A stretch of 64,000 nt of DNA, taken from Lachnospiraceae bacterium MD308 (GTDB lineage: Bacteria; Bacillota; Clostridia; Lachnospirales; Lachnospiraceae). The DNA lies in contig VIQU02000004.1 of assembly GCA_010206225.2 (NCBI GenBank), positions 62,001 to 126,000 of the forward strand, in the 5' to 3' direction. The translations under genes were made by a program, and so were the position numbers. The number at the start of each line of letters is the position of its first letter. The first letter of the stretch is position 1. The notes below the pieces were generated by a model. That model made no database searches. It was not told the origin of the DNA and saw only the letters and a list, made by a program, of their open reading frames with translations. Positions 24,248 through 33,326 of the stretch are shown here, one piece after another.

Positions 24248-24298
24248 AAGCCCGTGCAGGCAATGCTATTTAGATAGGACATTGCTTACATGGGCTTA
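24248..24298 (-). terminator. Terminator of luxS, possibly serving both strands
   Basis: An 18-bp stem with G-T pairs (24248-24265 / 24280-24297) between the converging telA-like and luxS genes. Read on the minus strand it ends in TTATTTTAT. On the plus strand no T-run follows. Confidence 0.75.
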
Positions 24299-24346
24299 CT
24301 GGCATAACAAAAATCAATGTTTCGTTATACTGGATTATGCGTAGGA

Positions 24347-24826
24347 TCAGTTTGGATAATTGAGCTGCTGTTCCGTGATAGAAAGCAGTACCTCGTCCAG
24401 ATATTTTTTTGAGAGATACTTGGCCATCGGAAGGTTCATGTCCAGATAGTTTCCGCAGTCTTTAGCGGCAGCGCCAGGAATATCGCCTTCAAAATCAGCC
24501 ATAAACTGGTACATCTCAATCATAAGAGGGATGATGTCTTTTGAGGTGTATTCGCCGGAGAGGATAAGATAGAATCCGGTGCGGCAGCCCATCGGTCCGA
24601 AATAAATGGTCTTTTCTGCAAATTCCTTGTGGTTGCGCAGGAATGTGGCAGCCAGATGTTCGATGGTATGTATCTCCGCAGTATTCATGACAGGCTCGCA
24701 GTTTGGTTTCGTCATGCGAAGGTCGAAGGTTGTGATAGGAGTTCCTGCCACCTGATCTATCCGGGACACATATACGCCCGGAACGAGCCGAAGATGATCT
24801 ACGGTGAAGCTTGTGATTTTTTCCAT
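24347..24826 (-). CDS. luxS: S-ribosylhomocysteine lyase LuxS
   Basis: 159 residues, full length. The metal site HTIEH (His53, His57) with Cys124 (KDCGN) and the catalytic Cys81 (GPMGCRTGFY) are all present. It splits S-ribosylhomocysteine into homocysteine and DPD, the precursor of autoinducer-2, in the methyl cycle. AAAGGAGAT precedes ATG. It is monocistronic with its own terminator. In this window it links to metA (methionine synthesis), but no Pfs gene is nearby. Whether AI-2 is used as a signal cannot be judged. Confidence 0.97.
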   Translation of the reverse strand: MEKITSFTVDHLRLVPGVYVSRIDQVAGTPITTFDLRMTKPNCEPVMNTAEIHTIEHLAATFLRNHKEFAEKTIYFGPMGCRTGFYLILSGEYTSKDIIPLMIEMYQFMADFEGDIPGAAAKDCGNYLDMNLPMAKYLSKKYLDEVLLSITEQQLNYPN

Positions 24827-24857
24827 GATTTTTATCTCCTTTTTCTATGATAGTTTC

Positions 24858-24885
24858 AGTATAACATTTTTTCGCGGAAACAGAA
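24858..24885 (-). promoter_or_regulatory. Promoter of luxS
   Basis: On the minus strand TTCTGT (24885-24880), 16 bases, TATACT (24863-24858). The -10 is good, the -35 weak. Confidence 0.45.
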
Positions 24886-24892
24886 ACAATAT

Positions 24893-24921
24893 TTGAAAAA
24901 GTAGATGTCTTTTGTTATACT
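24893..24921 (+). promoter_or_regulatory. Promoter of the phosphatase-trpS operon
   Basis: TTGAAA (24893-24898), 17 bases, TATACT (24916-24921). Confidence 0.75.
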
Positions 24922-24970
24922 ATTTGAGTGTTTCGAATTTATGAAATATATCGGGCAGGAGGCGTAACAG

Positions 24971-25600
24971 ATGAAATTATATATGGTGCGGCACGGTGAG
25001 ACTGACTGGAACAAAGCAAGAAAGATTCAGGGACAGGTGGATATTCCGCTCAATGAATTCGGCAGGCACCTTGCGATAGAGACAGGGAAGGGGTTAGCGG
25101 ATATTCCTTTTGAGCTTTGTATCAGCAGTCCTCTTTTAAGAGCGGTAGAGACGGCAGAATTGATTCTTGGCGGCAGGAATATTCCGATGATTACGGATGA
25201 GCGTATCGAAGAGATGGCATTTGGAGTCTGGGAAGGCAAGTGCTGCTCTAAGGAGGGCTGGGATCTTCCGCAGGAATTTTGTGATTTTTTTGAAGCGCCG
25301 GAGCGTTACGGAGCGCCGGAGGGCGGCGAGGATTTCTACATGGTGAGAGAACGTTTGGAGGATTTTCTGAGTGAATTATATCAGAAAGAGGATCTGAAAG
25401 ACAAAAATATATTGATCACAACGCACGGAGCGGCACTGTGCGGTATTTTGAACGTCATAAAAGACAAACCGGTATCGGAATACTGGGGTCAGGGCGTACA
25501 TAAGAACTGCGCCGTCACAGAAGTGGAAGTGAGAGACGGCGCACCTGTGATCTTGTCAGAAAATTATGTTTACTATAAGGATGAAGTGAAAGCGTGGTAA
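24971..25600 (+). CDS. Histidine phosphatase family protein
   Basis: 209 residues. The RHG motif (MVRHGETDWN, His8) forms the phosphohistidine; a second His lies in TTHGAALCG (about residue 158). The short length and the missing long insert argue against a glycolytic phosphoglycerate mutase and for a CobC/PhoE-type phosphatase with unknown substrate. It is first in an operon with trpS (38 bp gap). Confidence 0.9.
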   Translation: MKLYMVRHGETDWNKARKIQGQVDIPLNEFGRHLAIETGKGLADIPFELCISSPLLRAVETAELILGGRNIPMITDERIEEMAFGVWEGKCCSKEGWDLPQEFCDFFEAPERYGAPEGGEDFYMVRERLEDFLSELYQKEDLKDKNILITTHGAALCGILNVIKDKPVSEYWGQGVHKNCAVTEVEVRDGAPVILSENYVYYKDEVKAW

Positions 25601-25638
25601 ATATCGAAAAAAGATAAGTAGATTTGGAGGATGAATCG

Positions 25639-26643
25639 ATGATCAATAACAAAAAGGTTTTATTCAGTGGGATGCAGGCAACCGGTAATCTGACTCTTGG
25701 AAATTATCTGGGAGCGCTGAAAAACTGGGTGACATTATGCGATGAATACGAGTGTTTTTACAGTGTGGTAGATATGCATTCTATCACTGTCAGACAAGAT
25801 CCGGCAACTCTTAGAAAAAGAGCGAGAGCGCTCCTTACTCTCTATATTGCGGCAGGTCTTGATCCGGAAAAGAACTGTATCTATTATCAGTCTCATGTCT
25901 CCGGACATGCGGAGCTTGCGTGGATTTTAAATTGTTTTACCTATATGGGAGAGTTGAACCGTATGACTCAGTTTAAGGATAAGTCTGCAAAACATGCGGA
26001 TAATATCAATGCGGGACTTTTTACTTATCCGGTGCTTATGGCGGCAGATATTCTGCTTTATCAGGCGGATGTAGTTCCGGTCGGCATTGACCAGATGCAG
26101 CATTTGGAGATTACAAGGGATATTGCGGGGCGTTTCAATCACATATACGGAGATGTGTTTACTGTGCCGGAGGCTTATATAGGAAAAGTGGGCGCGAAGA
26201 TCATGAGCCTTCAGGATCCGTCAAAGAAGATGTCAAAGTCGGATGAGAACCCGAATGCAAGCATCTATCTGATGGATGAGCCGGATACGATCATGAGGAA
26301 ATGCAAGCGCGCCGTTACGGACTCTAAGGCTCTGATCATCTACAGTGACGAGCAGCCGGGAGTAAAGAATCTGATTGACATCTACAGCGCAAGTACGGGG
26401 AAATCGCCGGCAGAAGTCGTAAAGGAGTTTGACGGGAAAGGCTACGGAGAATTTAAAATGGCGGTAGGCGAAGCGGTTGTTTCTGTGCTGAAGCCGCTTC
26501 AGGACGAGGTGGCGAGACTAGAAAAGGATAAAGTCTACATTGACAGCGTGATCAAGAAAAATGCGGAAAAGGCAAACTATTTTGCTATGAAGACCTTGCG
26601 TAAGGTGCAAAAAAAAGTGGGATTCCCGGAGAGGATAAGGTAA
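25639..26643 (+). CDS. trpS: Tryptophanyl-tRNA synthetase
   Basis: 334 residues. Class I signatures: the HIGH-equivalent TGNLTLGNYLG near residue 14 and KKMSKSDEN near residue 197, with the Trp-binding DMHSITVRQ region between. It charges tRNA-Trp. ATG 25639 has TTGGAGG eight bases upstream; the in-frame TTG 25624 overlaps that site. No T-box precedes it, unlike thrS. Its stop shares one base with the next gene's ATG. Confidence 0.97.
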   Translation: MINNKKVLFSGMQATGNLTLGNYLGALKNWVTLCDEYECFYSVVDMHSITVRQDPATLRKRARALLTLYIAAGLDPEKNCIYYQSHVSGHAELAWILNCFTYMGELNRMTQFKDKSAKHADNINAGLFTYPVLMAADILLYQADVVPVGIDQMQHLEITRDIAGRFNHIYGDVFTVPEAYIGKVGAKIMSLQDPSKKMSKSDENPNASIYLMDEPDTIMRKCKRAVTDSKALIIYSDEQPGVKNLIDIYSASTGKSPAEVVKEFDGKGYGEFKMAVGEAVVSVLKPLQDEVARLEKDKVYIDSVIKKNAEKANYFAMKTLRKVQKKVGFPERIR

Positions 26644-27164
26644 TGAACCAGATTCAGACAGCAGGACAGCAAAGATATTACGACTTTATAGAGGACAGGG
26701 CCAAGAAGGTGCGTACTGGCATGATCGTATGGTCCAGTCTTCTCTGCCTTGCGCTTATCAGTTTGTTTCATAACATCGTGATTGCTGTTATATTGGCTTT
26801 GGTGGGAGCAGCTCTTGCTGTTTCCAATATGAAATCACAGAAAGAGCTTAAGGGGAAGCTTGACGCCATATCTGACAAAGAAGAATTCTTCCGTCAGCTG
26901 ACTTCTCCGGATGTACAGACCGCGCAGGACGGTCATGTATTAGTTGCAAAAGACTATGTACTTACCTATAAAACCGATGTACATATTTACTGCATACTTG
27001 ATATGGAAAAAGTAGAAGTAGGCATTCAGGGAAATATGAAAAAATATCTTTTTCTGACGGACAGTCAGGGAAGACGCCATGAGATCATGTCCTGTATGAG
27101 GACGGCGGAAGATTCGGCGGAATTTGATAAAATCTATGCCGCATTAAAGGGACGTCTTGAATAG
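26643..27164 (+). CDS. Conserved hypothetical membrane protein
   Basis: 173 residues, family not recognised. Two adjacent hydrophobic segments (about residues 26-60: MIVWSSLLCLALISLF and IVIAVILALVGAALAV) follow a short N-terminus. The remaining 110 residues form a soluble domain with beta-rich stretches resembling a PH-like fold (YVLTYKTDVHIYCILDMEKV). Start and trpS stop overlap as TAATG, so it is translationally coupled to trpS. No function can be proposed. Confidence 0.75.
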   Translation: MNQIQTAGQQRYYDFIEDRAKKVRTGMIVWSSLLCLALISLFHNIVIAVILALVGAALAVSNMKSQKELKGKLDAISDKEEFFRQLTSPDVQTAQDGHVLVAKDYVLTYKTDVHIYCILDMEKVEVGIQGNMKKYLFLTDSQGRRHEIMSCMRTAEDSAEFDKIYAALKGRLE

Positions 27165-27223
27165 ACGGAATGCTGCCGGTTAGGAAAAAGCACTATGGAC
27201 AGAGTAGAGAGGTACAAAGAGGG

Positions 27224-28204
27224 ATGACAGAGAAAAAGGAGAGGATTTATTATTGGGATAACCTGAAAGGGCTTTTGATTTTGCTGGTGGTTCTGGGACA
27301 TTATGTAGAGTATGCCATGCCGTTAAAACCATCGCTTTCATGTGTATGGACGGCAATCTATAGTTTTCATATGCCGGCTTTTGTGTTGGTCAGCGGATAT
27401 TTTTTGGGTAAATCCAAAAGAAATCCAGTGGAACGGATTCCCAAGGTGTTGGGACTGTATGTGTTGATGCAGGTATTGTATATGATAAGGCCGTTGTTCT
27501 GTGAAAATGAAGTAAAAATGCATCTGGCAAGCCCGGAATATGGATGCTGGTTCCTGCTTTTTCTTACTTATGGATATGTGCTGGCGTATTTTTTGAAAAC
27601 AGAGAAGAAGCGGTGGATTTTTGCCGGAACTATAGTTGCTGCGCTTTTAGCCGGGTTTGACACATCTATAGGGAAAGAATGGGGAATCGGACAAAGTTTT
27701 TATTTTATGCCGTATTTGGCAGGCAGTATCTGCTTTGATATGGATCGGGTAATAGAGTGGTCAAAAAGACATTTATGGATTGGAATTCCTGGTTTTCTAT
27801 TGCTTCAGACTGGGATATTCTTCATACAAAATGCAGTCTGGTTTAATCGGAGGCTTTTCCGGGGAATAGAAAATTATGAAGAATTGTCCGGAAGTTTTGT
27901 GACAGGAGCTGCGTGCAGAGCAGGAGGATATGTTATTGCTGTTTTGCTGATGATTTTTTTGCTGGGCTTTATCCCAAAGAAAAAAACGTTCCTGTCGGCA
28001 GTCGGAAGACATACCTTGATTATTTATCTCATCCACACTTTCATGATCAAGAATCTGTTGCCGGAGCCAGAAGGGTTTACTGTTCTGGAGTGTGCGGCGC
28101 GTCTTGGGATACTTACCATTTTGATTGCAGCAGCTTGTGTGATATTCTGCCTGATGGCGGACTATTTCGGAAAGACTGCGTATGATAGGCGCATGAGAAA
28201 ATAG
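27224..28204 (+). CDS. Acyltransferase family membrane protein (acyltransferase-3 type)
   Basis: 326 residues with about ten membrane segments. The N-terminus YYWDNLKGLLILLVVLGHYVE carries the family's first-helix His, and a second conserved block is SFHMPAFVLVSGYF. Such proteins move acyl groups onto sugars or lipids at the membrane; O-acetylation of an envelope glycan is likely but unproven. ATG 27224 puts the family motif at residue 7; GAGAGG (27207-27212) lies 11 bases upstream. ATG 27170 is in frame but adds an unconserved stretch. Base use is somewhat more AT-rich than in trpS. Confidence 0.85.
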   Translation: MTEKKERIYYWDNLKGLLILLVVLGHYVEYAMPLKPSLSCVWTAIYSFHMPAFVLVSGYFLGKSKRNPVERIPKVLGLYVLMQVLYMIRPLFCENEVKMHLASPEYGCWFLLFLTYGYVLAYFLKTEKKRWIFAGTIVAALLAGFDTSIGKEWGIGQSFYFMPYLAGSICFDMDRVIEWSKRHLWIGIPGFLLLQTGIFFIQNAVWFNRRLFRGIENYEELSGSFVTGAACRAGGYVIAVLLMIFLLGFIPKKKTFLSAVGRHTLIIYLIHTFMIKNLLPEPEGFTVLECAARLGILTILIAAACVIFCLMADYFGKTAYDRRMRK

Positions 28205-28222
28205 AAAATAATCTGACGAACA

Positions 28223-28265
28223 GACACCCCCGGGAACATATAGAAGTTCCCGGGGGTGTCCTGTT
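28223..28265. terminator. Strong hairpin between convergent genes
   Basis: Perfect 15-bp GC-rich stem (28223-28237 / 28246-28260), followed by CTGTTTT on the plus strand. It probably terminates the acyltransferase gene and, less efficiently, the ABC-F gene. Confidence 0.88.
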
Positions 28266-28279
28266 TTATCTTTCGTATT

Positions 28280-29914
28280 TTAATCGTCTTCTTCTTTCTG
28301 AATCGTATAGGTCTGCCGCTTCCTTGCCATCTCATCGCTCTCCAGATATTCGTCGTAAGTAGTAATCTTATCGATCAGCCTGCCTCCCGGCACGATCTCC
28401 ATGATCCGGTTGGCTGTCGTCTGTACGATCTGGTGGTCTCTGGAACTGAAAAGCAATACGCCGGGGAATTTTGTCATCCCGTTATTGAGGGCTGTGATGG
28501 ATTCCATATCCAGATGGTTCGTAGGCTCGTTCAGGATTAGTATATTGGAGCCTGAGATCATCATCTTGGACAGCATACAGCGTACCTTCTCGCCGCCTGA
28601 CAGTACGCTTACCCGCTTCACGCCGTCGTCGCCGCCAAAAAGCATTCTTCCAAGAAATCCCCGTACATAGGTAACATCCTTTTCTTCCGAATATTGGGTC
28701 AGCCACTCTACAATCGTATAGTCATTGTCGAACTCATCGCCGAAATCCAGCGGAAAATAAGACTGGGAGGTAGTGATTCCCCATTTATACACACCTTCGT
28801 CCGGCTCCATCTCGCCCATGAGGATTTGGAACAGAGTAGTCTTGGCAAGCTCGTTGCTTCCCACGAAGGCAACCTTATCGTCGTGATTCAGTGTGAAGGA
28901 TATATTGTCCAATACCTTTTCGCCGTCAATGGTCTTGCTTAAGCCTTCTACGGTCAGTACATCATTACCGATCTCACGGCTGGGACGGAAATCAATGTAA
29001 GGGTACTTCCGGCTGGAAGGCTGGATCTCGTCCAACTGGATCTTCTCCAGAGCGCGCTTTCTTGAAGTTGCCTGCTTGGATTTGGAGGCATTAGCGCTGA
29101 ACCGGGAAATGAATTCCTGCAGCTCTTTGATCTTTTCTTCCTTCTTCTTATTAGCTTCCTTCATCTGGCGGATGAGGAGCTGGCTGGATTCGTACCAGAA
29201 ATCATAGTTTCCGGCATAGAGCTTGATCTTTCCATAATCAATGTCTGCAATCTGCGTGCAGACTTTATTCAGGAAATAACGGTCATGGGATACAACGATG
29301 ACTGTGTTGTCAAAATTGATCAAAAATTCTTCCAGCCATGCGATCGCATCTAAGTCTAAGTGGTTCGTCGGCTCGTCGAGAAGGAGGATGTCCGGATTGC
29401 CAAAAAGCGCCTGCGCAAGCAGTACCTTTACTTTTTTCGGACCGTCCAGATTCTTCATGATCTCATAGTGAAGTTCTGTCTCGATTCCAAGCCCGTTCAG
29501 GAGGGATGCGGCGTCTGATTCAGCCTCCCATCCGTTCATAGCGGCAAATTCAGCCTCAAGTTCGCTTGCCTTGATCCCATCTTCATCGGTGAAATCTTCC
29601 TTTGCATAGATGGCCTCCTTTTCCTGCATGATCTGATACAGGCGGGCATTTCCCATCATAACTGTATCAAGGGTGGGAAATTCGTCATATTTAAAATGAT
29701 CCTGCTGTAAAAAGGAGAGACGTTCTCCCGGTGTTACAAAAACCTCGCCTTTGGAAGGCTCAAGCTGGCCGGAGAGAATTTTTAAAAATGTGGATTTTCC
29801 TGCACCGTTGGCGCCGATCAGGCCATAGCAGTTTCCTTCCGTGAACTTGATGTTCACATCTTCAAAAAGTGCCTTTTTACCTACGCGAAGTGTAATATTA
29901 CTTGTACTGATCAT
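28280..29914 (-). CDS. ABC-F family ATPase (YkpA/YbiT type)
   Basis: 544 residues with two ABC domains and no membrane segments. NBD1 has Walker A GANGAGKST (about 35), a degenerate signature (NLDGPKKVKV) and Walker B LLLDEPTNHLD. The ABC-F linker (EANKKKEEKIKELQ to SSRKYPYIDF) joins NBD2, which has a poor Walker A (GSNELAKTT), an intact LSGGEKVR, Asn for Asp in Walker B (LILNEPTNHLD) and Arg in the H-loop (SSRDHQ). ABC-F proteins act on ribosomes as translation factors or for antibiotic resistance; this type is usually housekeeping. Some of the degeneracy is, to my recollection, usual for the YkpA group. It is monocistronic, in an inverted position to its neighbours. Confidence 0.92.
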   Translation of the reverse strand: MISTSNITLRVGKKALFEDVNIKFTEGNCYGLIGANGAGKSTFLKILSGQLEPSKGEVFVTPGERLSFLQQDHFKYDEFPTLDTVMMGNARLYQIMQEKEAIYAKEDFTDEDGIKASELEAEFAAMNGWEAESDAASLLNGLGIETELHYEIMKNLDGPKKVKVLLAQALFGNPDILLLDEPTNHLDLDAIAWLEEFLINFDNTVIVVSHDRYFLNKVCTQIADIDYGKIKLYAGNYDFWYESSQLLIRQMKEANKKKEEKIKELQEFISRFSANASKSKQATSRKRALEKIQLDEIQPSSRKYPYIDFRPSREIGNDVLTVEGLSKTIDGEKVLDNISFTLNHDDKVAFVGSNELAKTTLFQILMGEMEPDEGVYKWGITTSQSYFPLDFGDEFDNDYTIVEWLTQYSEEKDVTYVRGFLGRMLFGGDDGVKRVSVLSGGEKVRCMLSKMMISGSNILILNEPTNHLDMESITALNNGMTKFPGVLLFSSRDHQIVQTTANRIMEIVPGGRLIDKITTYDEYLESDEMARKRQTYTIQKEEDD

Positions 29915-30075
29915 TCCTTTACTCCTTTATAATAATGATTGGACTATTTAAGCTTCCTGTGGTATGATATTGATATTATGTTAAAAAACATTTTACATGC
30001 AAGGCTTATCTTACCAAATATATACGCAAATGGCAAGAGAGATTTCTTTAATTTAAGTGAGGAGAGTGCAGATAT

Positions 30076-30933
30076 ATGACAGCAGGAACGATTTGTTTAG
30101 AAGGCGGCGCTACGAGAGGCGTTTTCACTTCGGGGGCGCTTGATTTTCTGATGGAGAAGGAGTTGTATCTGTCTCATGTGATCGGGGTGTCGGCAGGTTC
30201 GTGCAACGGCGTGGATTATGTGTCAAGGCAGCCGGGGAGAACGAGGGACTGTATGATTCACAAGGAGAAGGAGTACGATTATTACAGTGGAATCCGAAAG
30301 CTTATCCGCAAGAAAAGTTTACTCGACATGGATCTGATCTTTGATAAATATCCGAACGACTTGTTTCCTTTTGATTATGACACGTATTTTGCATCGGAGA
30401 TGGAGTGCGAGATCGTGGTGACGAACTGTGTGACGGGCAAAGCGGAGTACATGACGGAGAGAAAGGATAGGGAGCGGCTTATGCGTCTTTGCAGGGCATC
30501 AAGTAGTATGCCGCTTGTGGCTCCGATGGTGAATATTGGCGGGACGCCTTATCTGGACGGCGGTCTTGCGGATTCGATTCCTATAGACAGGGCACTGGAG
30601 CTTGGAAATGAGAAGATTGTCCTCATATTGACAAGAAATCCGGGATATAAAAAGAAGATGACGACAAGAGCGGCGGCGAATCTTTACCGGAAGGCATACC
30701 AGAGATACCCGAAGTTAGCCAGAGCGGCAATCCGCCGCAACTTTGAATATAACAGGACGATGCTTAAGATAAATGAGTTGGAGAAAGAAGGGCGGATCTT
30801 TGTGCTCCGCCCGACGATTCCTCCGGTGTCAAGACTGGAGAGGAAGTACGATGCCCTTATGCAGTTCTATGAGCATGGGTATGAATCAATGGAAGAAAGA
30901 TATGATAAGCTGTGCGCATATCTGGAAAAGTAA
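30076..30933 (+). CDS. Patatin-like phospholipase
   Basis: 285 residues. The oxyanion loop GGATRGVFTSGAL, the nucleophile elbow GVSAGS (Ser near residue 42) and the Asp of DGGLAD (about 163) form the Ser-Asp dyad of bacterial patatins (YlbK/RssA group). It should hydrolyse an acyl ester, perhaps a membrane phospholipid, in the cytoplasm. There is no signal peptide. It lies 23 bp before an NSS transporter gene and is probably co-transcribed with it. Confidence 0.92.
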   Translation: MTAGTICLEGGATRGVFTSGALDFLMEKELYLSHVIGVSAGSCNGVDYVSRQPGRTRDCMIHKEKEYDYYSGIRKLIRKKSLLDMDLIFDKYPNDLFPFDYDTYFASEMECEIVVTNCVTGKAEYMTERKDRERLMRLCRASSSMPLVAPMVNIGGTPYLDGGLADSIPIDRALELGNEKIVLILTRNPGYKKKMTTRAAANLYRKAYQRYPKLARAAIRRNFEYNRTMLKINELEKEGRIFVLRPTIPPVSRLERKYDALMQFYEHGYESMEERYDKLCAYLEK

Positions 30934-30956
30934 GAAAATACAGGAGGTAAGTTATT

Positions 30957-32351
30957 TTGGAAACACAGGGAAAGAGAAGTAATTTTACGGGGTCGATCGG
31001 ATTCGTGCTGGCGGCTGCGGGGAGTGCGGTCGGACTGGGGAATATCTGGCGGTTCCCGTACTTGGCAGCGAAGGGGGGCGGCGGATTATTTATCTGTCTT
31101 TATATCATTTTAGCGCTGACATTTGGTTTTGCTCTTTTGACGACGGAGATTGCCATTGGAAGGAAGACGGCGCAGGGACCACTTACGGCATACGGTAAGA
31201 TTCATAAAAACTGGCGGTTCATCGGATTTTTTGCATGGCTGGTGCCTATTATTATCCTGCCTTACTATTGTACGATCGGCGGATGGGTTTTGAAGTATTT
31301 TGCGGAATTTATGATCGGGCATGGAACAGACACGGCGGCAGACGGCTATTTTACCGGATATATCACAAGCCAGTGGGCGCCGATCATCTGGATGCTCATC
31401 TTTCTGGCGGCAGTGGCATTTGTTGTATATAACGGTGTCAATAAGGGGATTGAGAATTACAGTAAGGTGCTGATGCCGATTCTGTTTATTCTTGTAATTG
31501 GAATCGGGTTCTTTTCGCTGACCTTAAGCCATACGGATGCAGACGGCGTTACGAGGACAGGGCTTCAGGGACTTAAGATCTATCTGATTCCTGATTTTAC
31601 GGGTATTACGGTCAAGAAGTTTTTTATGATACTGATGGATGCCATGGGGCAGTTATTCTTCTCTATCAGCGTGGCGATGGGAATTATGGTAGCTTATGGT
31701 TCCTATGCGAAAAAGGATACTAATCTTATGAAATCAATCAATCAGATTGAGTTTTTTGATACGCTGGTAGCGCTGCTTGCAGGGCTTATGATTATTCCGG
31801 CAGTCTTTACATTTATGGGTCTGGAAGGGATGTCGGCGGGACCGGGACTGATGTTTGTGTCTCTGCCGAAGGTATTTCAGGCGATGGGAGGAGCAGGCCG
31901 GTTTATTGGAATCCTGTTTTTCCTGATGGTTATCTTTGCGGCGGTTACTTCGGCGGTGTCTGTCATGGAGGCGATCGTGTCCAGTATTATGGATAAATTT
32001 AAGTTTTCAAGAAGAAAGAGTACAACGATTGCAACAATCTACTCTCTTGTATTCGGCCTGCTTGTCTGTCTTGGATATAATAAGCTCTACTTTGAATTCG
32101 AGCTTCCGAACGGAACGGTCGGACAGGTACTTGATATTATGGATTATCTCAGCAATAATATCTTTATGCCGTTAGTCGCGCTTTGCACCTGTATCCTGAT
32201 AGGATGGGTTGCCGGGCCGAAGACAGTAATTGACGAGGTGACGAGAGGAGGGTATAAGTTCGGAAGAAGGGGGCTTTATATTGCAATGATCAAATATGTT
32301 GCGCCGATTCTTCTGTTCATACTGCTTGTACAGTCGTTCGGGGTATTTTAA
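30957..32351 (+). CDS. Sodium-dependent amino-acid transporter (NSS/SNF family, LeuT fold)
   Basis: 464 residues with 11-12 membrane segments. The first helix GFVLAAAGSAVGLGNIWRFP is the sodium/substrate signature of the family. It imports an amino acid or related amine with sodium; the substrate is not readable. The start is TTG 30957, supported by AGGAGG nine bases upstream and by the position of the first helix; no nearby ATG fits. It follows the patatin gene and ends in a strong terminator. Confidence 0.93.
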   Translation: METQGKRSNFTGSIGFVLAAAGSAVGLGNIWRFPYLAAKGGGGLFICLYIILALTFGFALLTTEIAIGRKTAQGPLTAYGKIHKNWRFIGFFAWLVPIIILPYYCTIGGWVLKYFAEFMIGHGTDTAADGYFTGYITSQWAPIIWMLIFLAAVAFVVYNGVNKGIENYSKVLMPILFILVIGIGFFSLTLSHTDADGVTRTGLQGLKIYLIPDFTGITVKKFFMILMDAMGQLFFSISVAMGIMVAYGSYAKKDTNLMKSINQIEFFDTLVALLAGLMIIPAVFTFMGLEGMSAGPGLMFVSLPKVFQAMGGAGRFIGILFFLMVIFAAVTSAVSVMEAIVSSIMDKFKFSRRKSTTIATIYSLVFGLLVCLGYNKLYFEFELPNGTVGQVLDIMDYLSNNIFMPLVALCTCILIGWVAGPKTVIDEVTRGGYKFGRRGLYIAMIKYVAPILLFILLVQSFGVF

Positions 32352-32408
32352 GCGGCGCTGAGAAGAGAGTTTTACCAGCGAAAGAGCTGTGATGATCATG
32401 TGATTATG

Positions 32409-32451
32409 AAAGCGGCCAGATACAGGAAAGGCTTGTATCTGGCCGCTTTTT
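32409..32451 (+). terminator. Rho-independent terminator of the NSS transporter gene
   Basis: Perfect 15-bp stem AAAGCGGCCAGATAC / GTATCTGGCCGCTTT, then TT. It may also slow transcription coming from truA. Confidence 0.9.
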
Positions 32452-32499
32452 CATCTATCTGCTTACGAGCCATATAGTTTTTTGCTGCTGTGTCTTTGA

Positions 32500-33237
32500 T
32501 CAATATTCAATCTCCTGCAGATACAGGCCCTTAGGATCACATGGCGCGCTTGGGGGCAGTTCGCCTTCAAAGATATCCTCAATTTCATCAACATCCCGCA
32601 TTCTTAACCCGATTTCTATCAGTGTTCCGATGATGATCCGTGCCATATTGTGAAGAAAATCGTCGGCGCTGATTATAATCTGCATCTCTTCATTGTCACT
32701 GTATATTTCTATCTCATACACTTTTCGGACAGTTGATTTTGCCTTTTTTACTGTAGAAAAGTTTTTAAAATCGTGTATGCCAGTGAGGAGAAGGGCTGCC
32801 TTTTGCATCAATTGTTTATCCGGAATCCGGAAACAGTGGTATGTGTGTTTGCGGTCAAATACACTTGGGACATCAGAGACAGTCATCCGGTAGACATATG
32901 TTTTTGAAGTGGCGTTCAGTTGGGCGTGAAATCGTTCCGGTACTTCGCGCACATCTGTGATCGCAATATCCATCGGAAGGTAACGGTTCAGGTAATGCTT
33001 GATATCCTGTACGTTGGCATTGTTTGCCATCTTAAAATTAGCAATCTGTGCATATGCATGTACTCCGACTTCTGTCCGGCAGCCGCAGTAAAATTCTTCG
33101 ATCTTTTCGCCGGTCATCTTCTTTAGGACTTCCCGGATTTTATTAGAGATCGTGTTGCCGGATTCATTCTTTCCAAGGCGCGCCCAGCCCTGATAACGGC
33201 TTCCGTCGTACTCTATTGTAAGCATAATGTTTCTCAT
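32500..33237 (-). CDS. truA: TruA-family pseudouridine synthase with Glu in place of the catalytic Asp
   Basis: 245 residues, the size of TruA, with the N-terminal IEYDGSRYQGWAR, the Tyr of KTYVYRM and the C-terminal DDFLHNMARIIIGTL all recognisable. TruA modifies uridines 38-40 of tRNA using the Asp of GRTDAGVHA. Here the stretch reads GCRTEVGVHA; the codon on the minus strand is GAA (Glu), so the catalytic Asp is not there. It may be a divergent paralogue with altered or lost activity, or Glu may suffice. ATG 33237 (MRNIML) has AAGGAG upstream and is preferred over the start at 33264. Confidence 0.85.
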   Translation of the reverse strand: MRNIMLTIEYDGSRYQGWARLGKNESGNTISNKIREVLKKMTGEKIEEFYCGCRTEVGVHAYAQIANFKMANNANVQDIKHYLNRYLPMDIAITDVREVPERFHAQLNATSKTYVYRMTVSDVPSVFDRKHTYHCFRIPDKQLMQKAALLLTGIHDFKNFSTVKKAKSTVRKVYEIEIYSDNEEMQIIISADDFLHNMARIIIGTLIEIGLRMRDVDEIEDIFEGELPPSAPCDPKGLYLQEIEY

Positions 33238-33326
33238 ATGGATCTCCTTATCTGTTTCAAGCAAAATAGCGTTTTGATAAGTATAGCAAATCTTATTTCG
33301 GAAGAAAAGAGGGGATTGGCGAAGTT

